A stretch of 64,000 nucleotides of DNA from Siphonodentalium dalli (taxonomy: Eukaryota; Mollusca; Scaphopoda; Gadilida; Siphonodentaliidae). The first letter of the stretch is position 1. Each line of letters opens with the position of its first letter. Both the position numbers and the translations under genes were made by a program. The DNA lies in contig CP136061.1 of NCBI GenBank assembly GCA_032622095.1, positions 50,603,762 to 50,667,761 on the forward strand, written 5' to 3'. Positions 56,572 through 64,000 of the stretch are shown piece by piece. The notes under the pieces were generated by a model. That model did not search any database, was not told where the DNA came from, and was given only the letters and a program-made list of their open reading frames with translations.

Positions 56572-57043
56572 CATTTTATTTTACTTAAGTAAAATAAATG
56601 ACATGTATCGATGACCGGTAGATGGCGTTTATTTCACTTAAGTGAAATAAACCCAAATGTTCATTTATTTTACTTAAGTAAAAAAGAATGTTACTAAAGT
56701 TAAATAAAAACTGTGTTTTATTTCACTGAAGTAAAATTCTTTTTTACTTAAGTAAAATAAAAAAAGGGCGTAACATAATGGTAATTTTATTTCACTTAAG
56801 TAAAATTAGTGTGCGTTTGAATTTTACTTAAGTAAAATAAAATGTCATTTTATTTTACTTAAGTAAAATAAAGTGTCATTTTATTTTACTTAAGTAAAAT
56901 AAAACCATGTAGATGGCGCTTTATTTCACTTAAGTAAAATAAAATGACACTTTATTTTACTTAAGTAAAATAAAATGTCATTTTATTTCACTTAAGTGAA
57001 ATAAAGTGTCATTTTATTTTACTTAAGTAAAATTAATATTAAA
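56572..57043. repeat. CTTAAG-palindrome array, element B right end
   Basis: About a dozen palindromes (TTTTACTTAAGTAAAATAAA, TTTCACTTAAGTGAAA) at intervals of roughly 20-55 bp, with ATGTCATT/GTGTCATT spacers and AGATGGCG boxes. It ends in the terminal inverted repeat. The homologous array of element A is 58657-59108. Confidence 0.92.
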
Positions 57044-57300
57044 TAGCTGTTTGGCTTGCCATAATTAAGTCCATGCCTCCATATATCTGATATTTAAAAG
57101 AGTATGATATGTGATTATATCTCGTTCTCAGCACAATAAGCATCAAACACAAACGCATCACACATTTTAGCAGTTTTCTCTGATTATTGCGGTACTGGCA
57201 GTGGGTGTGGAATGTTTTCAATCTTATTGCATGAGGTTGGTGCTAATCTCATTCTGTCATCTATATATCATAAAACACTCGCTGTCCTTATAACAAGGTC

Positions 57301-58492
57301 TATCTATCTATCTATCTACTTGATACTCTATCGCCCTCAATGTGCTGAGGATTATGTGGAGGTCCAGGTGCTACCACGTCTGAGTAACTTTATAACCCTG
57401 TGGTGACTCCAGTAGCGTTCTTTAACGTGCACACACCGAGGCTTGTACACGGGTCAGCCATTAACTGGTTCGCTGCTAAATATCCTACATACACGTAATA
57501 AAATGCGTATATATATTTCAACAAACAGAAAATTATTGAATTTTATGCTCGCATTTGATAATTTGCACTCTTTTCTCAAATTTGACCCCCATATATATAC
57601 ATTTGTGATTATGTTATGAGCCTGGATGTCTCACTAGGCTATGGTTATGAGCTTGGATGTCTCAATAGGCTATGGTTATGAGTCGGATGTCTCATTAGGC
57701 TATGACTAAGCCTATGGGCCTGGATGTCTCATTAGCCATTAGGCTATGGTTATGAGCCTTGATGTCTCATTAGACTATGGTTATATGTCTGGATGTCTCA
57801 TTAGGCAATGATTATGAGTCTGGATGTCTCATTAGGCAATGGTTATGAGCCTGGATGTCTCATTAGGCTATGGTTATGAGTCTGGTTGTCTGTTTGTCAA
57901 ATTAGGTTATCGATATGAGCCTGGATGTCTGATTAGGTTATGGTTATGAGCTTGGTTGTAAGCCGCCCTTAGGGCAAAACATTTGTAATTTTTCTCAAAC
58001 TTTTCGTGATATAAGTACATTTTCGGACAATTTTATTGGTCGGCTTCCATTCAAACTTCACAATGTCCCAATTTAATTATATATGTAACAATATTTCTGA
58101 TATATTACCTGACAAACGCTATTTAAATGATTAAACTAAACAAGATTTGACTAAACAAGACAGTGTCATTGCCAAAGCCCATATCTGGGCTTCCAGCACT
58201 CTTACATAGGGTCCAAATATGGGCTTTCAGCACTGAACCAGTTAATGTCCGCGCCCGATCGGACAGCGTACTGCACCCACGACAACATACCTGGACAAGT
58301 GTTGTAATGGGGGGAAGTCGGCATTTTTGCATTCGGATCTTTATTCAGTGATCTCGAATGAGACTTTTCAGCCTGACAAACTTGGTATCTGACCGAGTTC
58401 TGAATTTTGTCAGAATACCCTGACCAGGTTACGATCCCCGGTCCGATAGCACGAGAGACCAATACGCTACCTCTCGGCCACTGACTTAAAAA
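57301..58492 (-). mobile_element. GATA-tailed, tRNA-headed composite element with internal VNTR
   Basis: Inserted at AAGGTC, which occurs on both sides (57295-57300 and 58487-58492). On the minus strand it starts with a tRNA-like head, GTGGCCGAGAGGTAGCG (A-box-like) followed by CGGGGATCGTAACC (diverged B box), and ends in a GATA microsatellite. The middle holds a VNTR of about 31 bp (57612-57960). Element B lacks this insertion, giving an empty site. An inverted duplicate of the flank and GATA run sits at 58520-58600. Confidence 0.55.
57612..57960. repeat. 31-bp VNTR
   Basis: About 11 copies of GGTTATGAGCCTGGATGTCT plus CATTAGGCTAT, with small indels and variants (CTTGGATG, AGTCTGG). Confidence 0.9.
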
Positions 58493-58656
58493 GGTCACAT
58501 GTGGTTTGGTGGGATTTGGCGTATCAAGTAGATAGATAGATAGATAGATAGATAGACCTTGTTATCAAGTAGATAGATAGACCTTGTTATAAGGACAGCG
58601 ATGGTCTCTAAACTGATTGGGGGGAAATCATTAATAACTCTTAACATCTGGTTGCA

Positions 58657-59108
58657 CTTTATTTTACTTAAGTAAAATAAATGACATCAATCGATGACCG
58701 GTAGATGGCGTTTATTTCACTTAAGTGAAATAAACCCAAATGTTCATTTATTTTACTTAAGTAAAAAAGAATTTTACTTAAGTTAAATAAAAACTGTTTT
58801 ATTTCACTTAAGTAAAATTCTTTTTTACTTAAGTAAAATAATAAAGGTAATTTTATTTCACTTAAGTAAAATTAGTGTGCGTTTTAATTTTACTTAAGTA
58901 AAATAAAATGTCATTTTATTTTACTTAAGTAAAATAAAGTGTCATTTTATTTTACTTAAGTAAAATAAAACCATGTAGATGGCGCTTTATTTCACTTAAG
59001 TAAAATAAAATGACACTTTATTTTACTTAAGTAAAATAAAATGTCATTTTATTTCACTTAAGTGAAATAAAATAAAGTGTCATTTTATTTTACTTAAGTA
59101 AAATTAAT
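58657..59108. repeat. CTTAAG-palindrome array, element A right end
   Basis: Aligns unit by unit with 56572-57043. It is interrupted by the 326-bp MULE-type element just before the terminal inverted repeat. Confidence 0.92.
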
Positions 59109-59434
59109 GCTGAAGGGTCACTCTCACCAACAAAAGTGCTGAAGGGTACACAGGGTTTGAAAATGTGCTGAAGGGTACACAGGATTTGTGATCGGCACGA
59201 ACACCATTACTTAAATTGTGTTTATGAAAGTCTGGCGCCCATTAGCAGTTTGTTTTCAGTACATTTTAATATTCATTGGAACGTAAACAATTATTCTCTA
59301 ACAGAAATCATGGCAGATATGAAAACTGAATGCCTTTAGAACGACATTTCAAACCCTGTGTACCGGCCTTCAGCACATTTTGAAAATCCTGTGTACCCTT
59401 CAGCACTTTTTTTGGTGAGAGTGACCCCTTCAGC
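59109..59434. mobile_element. Mutator-type MITE, 326 bp, at the right end of element A
   Basis: Exact 9-bp duplication AAAATTAAT (59100-59108 and 59435-59443). Inverted ends of about 90 bp start GCTGAAGGGTCACTCTCACC and contain repeated GTGCTGAAGGGTACACAGG. No coding capacity. Confidence 0.88.
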
Positions 59435-59522
59435 AAAATTAATATTAAATAGCGGTTTGGCTTGCCATATGGTCGATGGTTCAAAAGCGATATGCGACTT
59501 TGCAGCCCTCATAGTCATATTG

Positions 59523-59637
59523 GGTCCCAGTTAGCCGAAGGTCCCAGTTAGCCGAAGGTCCCAGTTAGCTGGCATTTGTCTAGACTAGGAATGCCAGCTA
59601 ACTGGGACCTTGGCTAACTGGGACCTTCGCTAACTCA
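59523..59637. repeat. Small foldback of TCCCAGTTAGC repeats
   Basis: Three copies of AGGTCCCAGTTAGC face two inverted copies (GCTAACTGGGACCTT) around TGTCTAGACTAGGAATGCC. It lies just outside element A in the resumed SINE flank. No duplication found. Confidence 0.75.
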
Positions 59638-59639
59638 CA

Positions 59640-61600
59640 GGTACATGTAACAAATATTTTATTACTTACTATAAAAAAGAAAGGTATGTCACTCTGGCGG
59701 CTATATTAAAATTTGGTTTGGCGACATGGCCGGAGGGGGTTAATCTGCACTGATTTAATTCGGGTTAACGGCAAAATGTTTGATTACTTACATGTACTTT
59801 GAGTAAACATATTAATGTCCGATAATTACTCCATATATTGCATATTCCATCATTTCACGATAAATAGTTTTATTTGATCAACGTTATGATTTTAAATAAA
59901 GTGCTGATCATGGATACTTCCGGCATGCACGGTAAGCAAACTCCATACAGGGTTTACCTCCCTTGATGAGGGTCCGAACACAACCGAACACAAGTCCAAA
60001 TAATGGGAAATATAACCAAAAAAGGTTCATAAGCATATGTATTCATGTTCAGACTATTACCATACCAAGTTTGGTCCAATAATTAATAAGAGTTTTATTT
60101 TATGTTTTGTAAAACGCGTGTTGTGTTGGGCATAGAAAAGCCGAACACAAGCTTCTGTTGGGTCCTACTAAAAACTGACCGCACCTCACCAAGGGTCCGA
60201 GCCCGATTGGGTTTTTACTATCGTGCATAATAAACCTGTATATACCAAAGTCCCAATCCCCAAGTCGATAGCTCAAGCAGATATGGCACTGTTAACCCCT
60301 AACTTGCGGCAGGTTCCGTCGGGTACGCAAAATCCAAAAAAGGGCACCGACCGCACCTCCCCTGGCTGCCTGACCACGGAAATGGACAATATATCATGCA
60401 GCGAATACCCCTATGCACATGCAGCGAAGGTGAATAAATCAACCCATACGCTGCTGCCGAATTCGCTTTGAATGTGCGCAGAAACGCCAAACATTACACT
60501 CTCCGTCCGCAGCGTCCCCACGGGACCAAGCGAAATGGGGCATGCACTGTCGTGCAGAAGGGTCCCATATGTACCAAAGTTTCAACCCCCAAGTCGATAG
60601 CTCGAGCGGAATTACTGTAACCATTAACAGGACATGCATGGCATTGGCTCTAATAATTACAATAGCATTACCACTGATATCACCGTATGGTATATTCATC
60701 AAAATCATCGTTTATTTATCTTTCTGTATGGAATATGATACCTTTCAACTAACTATTAAAGTGAGAATTCTATAGTGGTAAAGTTTTTGTGTAAATTGTG
60801 CCAGGGTGGTGTGTCCATATGTGGGGAGGGGGCATGTGTCCGGGGGCAAATTTGTCGCAGACAACCGGTATCTCTAATGTAAGTACATGAACGGATAAAC
60901 GAGCAAGGTATTTCCGGTCCATCCAAGATTGACGTTGAAAATTGTCACCATTCGGACCATTAACCTGCATATCGTTTTCATTGTTTAACTGAAATTACTG
61001 TTGGAGCCTGTTATGTTGGAGCTATATTGATTCACCCAATCTCAGAAATCGAAAACTTCGAGCAGATCTCAACATAAGTGTGTGTTCTGTGTTTGTGATC
61101 TCGTACACCTGCTTCTCGGGCATTATAATTTGTTGATTTTGTCAGTATACATTAATTTGCTTCTTTTTGCATATGAAAAAATATCACTGATACTTCGGCT
61201 CAAAGTGTTATAATCAACTTCAATTTTAATGGCAAAGTCATTGTGGAATAGATCTATGTCTAGTTACACTTTAATATGCCATCGTTGAACTGCGATGGTA
61301 AAGGATCTAAATAAACCTTCAAATAGTTCACTATTGAACCAACAATTACAGTCTCCATTGGTATTTTGAGATGAGGGACGGGTGCGAATTTTAGCACCCG
61401 TGATTTGAATATTACGAGTGCGTACGGATGCGAGTGCAATCACTCCCGTCTCCTGGGAAGGACTGATACAGACTTAAATACAAATGATTCCAGACAGATC
61501 TTGAAAAAAATCTATTTCTAATTTTATCTATTAAATGCAAATTGTATTCTTTATAGTGCACATACATACATTACAATGTCAGTAATTCTTGGACTGTTAA
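59640..61600. other. Unassigned DNA
   Basis: No recognised gene. Two diverged segments sharing CCAAGTCGATAGCTC (about 60250 and 60590) suggest an old duplication. ORFs here have no recognisable domains. Confidence 0.5.
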
Positions 61601-62397
61601 TTTCTTTTCATGTGCTGCTTTATTTGGATCAAACAGTACAGTGAGTATAATTTTGTTGTCATATTCGGCTTGCCATTGCTGTAACCATTTCTTTTCTAAA
61701 TGGATTTTCCCACTCAGTTTTAAAAGTTTAATGGTCTATTATTCATCTGGAGGAGTGTTCAGGAAAAATATGCAGACGACAGACAATAAAAGTGCAGAAG
61801 GAGTCCTATTTATTGGAGGGAAATGTTCAGATAATAAGTTCAACAACCAGACGTTTGTTGAAAAAATTACCTGAACATTTTCTATGGGATAACTACTCTT
61901 CAATAAGTACTTAGTACAGAGAGGGTTAATTCTGTTAGATCATGCAGTGATTCTCTACTCTGCCTATGCCCACAGAAATCATATTCCAACTGTTCATTTT
62001 CTATATAATATCATGTTCCCAATAGCTATACATTTTGGGTAATTACATATCTATTAATAAAAAAATAATAATTTCTAACACTGTTAAATCTTGACAGTGA
62101 ATTCGACCCTGATTGTAAGTATTATGTGTAGCTCTAACCTTGTAATTTTTCTCTTTTCAGCACTTTTGGGGACCAAGTGAGTTGAATAATTGTAATTTAT
62201 ATCATCTCACATTGTTATACAGCTCATATTTATTTCATCATTGGAATAACCTGTTTTATATGTAATTTATAATATAATTTTTATTGTAACAGATAACTTG
62301 TATGAACAATTGTGATATTATTATATGGCCGCTGTATGCCTGAAACAAATAAACATATATATTTATAAGGCTCTAAATCCATGGACATAGTTTCTCT

Positions 62398-62757
62398 GCC
62401 ATATACCGGTAATAGCTGGCAAATCATGCCATATACTGGTAATAGCTGGCAAATCATGCCATATACCGGTAATAGCTGGCAAATCATGCCATATACCGGT
62501 AATAGCTGGCAAATCATGCCATATACCGGTAATAGCTGGCAAATCATGCCATATACCGGTAATAGCTGGCAAATCATGCCATATACCGGTAATAGCTGGC
62601 AAATCATGCCATATACCGATAATAGCTGGCAAATCATGCCATATACCGGTAATAGCTGGCATATCATGCCATATACCGGTAATAGCTGGCAAATCATGCC
62701 ATATACCGGTAATAGCTGGCAAATCATGCCATATACCGGTAATAGCTGGCAAATAAA
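62398..62757. repeat. 30-bp minisatellite, 12 copies
   Basis: Unit CATGCCATATACCGGTAATA followed by GCTGGCAAAT. Twelve near-identical copies with single changes in copies 2, 8 and 9. The 30-bp period has no stop in several frames on both strands, so long repetitive ORFs appear but are not evidence of a gene. Confidence 0.97.
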
Positions 62758-63236
62758 ATAAATAGACATTAAAGAGTTTGGCTCTCCTTGATGTACGTGA
62801 TATCAGTGTCAAATTTATAGACTCATTGCGTACAGTTCTTGCCATAAGTTGTTAAGTATGTATTTGGATCATTAGTTATTAATCGAATGGAGCATGTGAT
62901 ATCACCAGAGGGTTCCCCCGAGTTGTTGGCGAGAATGTGTGATCGGTAATGGTTAACCCTTTGGCAGGTAGAACGGCATTTATGTTGCTGTATGGCTGGT
63001 GGGTGGAACAACATTTATGTTGTTTACGCTAGTTCTAGTGTTATATCATGTTACTCTTTATATAACCTCCAAACGTCTTCTCCTAAATAGGCTAAAATGG
63101 AAGTTTTTATAGATATCATGCCGATTGATATTATTTTTATTATTTTAGATTAATTTATGCTTTTAATAAAGTTGTTTGTATGATTTATTTGAAAATATTT
63201 CTTACAATAGGCCAATGTTATAATATTTCTTGGATT

Positions 63237-63720
63237 TTACTCTTTGCATAACTAAATACTTTGGCACAGGCTACAAGTCGTACTTTAGGTCGGATCATTA
63301 TGAAATTTGTCATGGCTGTTGATATTGACATGTAGATGGGAACGAGTCATTTTGGGGTCATTTGGCTTCTGTCGTCCATCATTGCATCATCCATCAACAA
63401 ATTCCGTTTGCACACCCTACATGTTGCATCTCTCATCCGATTGTCATCAAACTTCATATGGATCTTCGGGGTGACCTCTAGATGTGAGCCTCCTATTTTG
63501 ACTGAAACATGGCCGCCAGCAGTCATATTCGATTTCAAATTTGATTAAATCCTTTAGCACACACTACAGACCACATCATCACCAAACCTTTTGGGTGACC
63601 TCTAGATGAGATCCATAACAAATTTCTGAATTTCAATGAAAAACATAGCCGCCAGTAGCTATCTTGGATTTTGCTTTATATATATCTCTTCATGTTGACA
63701 TGTAGTATTACTTAGACATT
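63237..63720. repeat. Dispersed relatives of the 483-bp array monomer
   Basis: Contains ACTCTTTGCATAACTAAA, GTCGTACTTTAG, ATGAAATTTGTCATGGCTGT and GACATGTAGATGGGAACGAG in the same order as the 9.8-11.2 kb array, then a diverged second unit with GGCCGCCAGCAGTCAT. It is followed by CTACAGTGTCATTGACACTT, which also follows that array near 11290. Confidence 0.88.
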
Positions 63721-63911
63721 TAAACTTTCCGCATTCCTAATCGCTGAAATTATCCTCATCCAAGTTAAGCTACAGTGTCATTGACACTTTCATTTAGTTT
63801 AGTTTCTCTATATCCTCAAATTGGCAGATGACACAATGCATAATTGAGGTGCTCAATGGTCGCACATCACCATCTTAACCATCTGGTAACTTAAATCTGT
63901 GCCTCCCATAG

Positions 63912-64000
63912 CTGATGATACCATGCAGAAGATGGTCCCCATAGGGTGAATTTAGTGATGTTAGCCAGCTGTGCACTATAGTGAGGCCATGCAGAATGAG
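63912..64000. mobile_element. Foldback MITE, GAATGAGGTCCCC family (copy 7), cut by window edge
   Basis: Left arm with GGTGAATTTAGTGATGTTAGC and a following GCAGAATGAG; the rest lies beyond the window. Confidence 0.65.

Larger units (their letters stand above)
54257..57063. mobile_element. Element B: second copy of the TATGGCAAGCC family, nested in A
   Basis: Termini TATGGCAAGCCAAACCGCTA and TAGCTGTTTGGCTTGCCATA, flanked by the exact 6-bp duplication ATTAAG (54251-54256 and 57064-57069). Element B's own interior contains the uninterrupted homologue of the insertion point (CACTCGTACTAAGTCCGTGC at about 56245), a paralogous empty site confirming the boundaries. Contents: terminal palindrome arrays, a body of about 650 bp without ORFs, and a hAT element inserted in the left array. 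Confidence 0.85.
42909..59469. mobile_element. Element A: TATGGCAAGCC-terminus transposon with nested insertions
   Basis: Left end TATGGCAAGCCAAACCGCTA; the right end is its complement TAGCGGTTTGGCTTGCCATA. The flanks are an exact 6-bp duplication TGGTCG (42903-42908 and 59470-59475). Own sequence appears to be about 42909-43022, 53737-54256, 57070-57300 and 58493-59469, because these blocks align in order with element B. The remainder is inserted DNA: a segment of about 10.7 kb holding the Ty3/Gypsy element, element B, a GATA-tailed element and a 326-bp MULE-type element. No transposase found; superfamily unknown. Confidence 0.75.

Noticed and set aside
42909-59469. Interpretation of element A as a Maverick/Polinton because of the 6-bp duplication and about 16-kb size
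   Set aside because: No DNA polymerase B, ATPase, protease or capsid genes of that group are present; the only integrase belongs to the Gypsy element, and the size is due to nested insertions.
61600-62180. Possible small exons with splice-like borders (CAGTGAGT near 61640, TCTTTTCAG...GTGAGT near 62150)
   Set aside because: Splice consensus alone in AT-rich DNA; no coding similarity.
62281-62845. ORFs of 126-162 codons over the 30-bp minisatellite
   Set aside because: Product of a unit length divisible by three; the same region is open on both strands.

Overview
This is eukaryotic genomic DNA, AT-rich and intron-bearing, most likely from an invertebrate and plausibly a bivalve-type mollusc. 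That assignment is an inference from the style of the repeats and from the cellular gene's closeness to animal orthologues. No prokaryotic operon or CRISPR array was seen. Most short ORFs in the window are by-products of palindromes and tandem repeats.

One host gene is clear. CSTF2 (cleavage stimulation factor subunit 2, CstF-64) lies on the minus strand between 36207 and 14292. Eleven coding exons with GT/AG junctions join in phase to 437 codons plus a stop: an N-terminal RRM, a hinge domain, a Met/Gln/Gly-rich linker and the conserved C-terminal domain. Its introns are packed with mobile DNA: a 4.2-kb and a 1.1-kb hAT-type element, a Mutator-type element, piggyBac-type and mariner-type miniature elements, and 160-200-bp tandem repeats.

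Upstream of CSTF2 is a transposon nest (42.9-59.5 kb). A tRNA-like sequence is split by element A (42909-59469), whose termini are TATGGCAAGCC and its complement, with a 6-bp target duplication. Element A contains a second copy of the same family (element B, 54257-57063), which itself contains a hAT element (54435-55753). A also holds a Mutator-type miniature element, a minus-strand tRNA-headed element with a GATA tail, and an intact Ty3/Gypsy retrotransposon (44258-51144). Both A and B carry dense arrays of CTTAAG-centred palindromes.

The Ty3/Gypsy element has identical 226-bp LTRs, a tRNA-Leu primer-binding site, gag, and a full pol (protease, RT, RNase H, integrase). A U UUA AAC slippery heptamer lies exactly at the gag-pol overlap. 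Ahead of gag it carries an additional 279-codon ORF with the four signature blocks of an SGNH/GDSL hydrolase. This is the most novel coding feature in the window.

The outer parts hold a 50-bp satellite (1-1592), a foldback family with a GAATGAGGTCCCC core (1.7-14.2 kb and the right edge), a 483-bp higher-order repeat (9968-11100), a truncated LINE (about 41.5-42.1 kb) and a 12-copy 30-bp minisatellite (62.4-62.8 kb). The stretches 2554-5217, 36.2-39.3 kb and 59.7-61.6 kb hold nothing I can assign.
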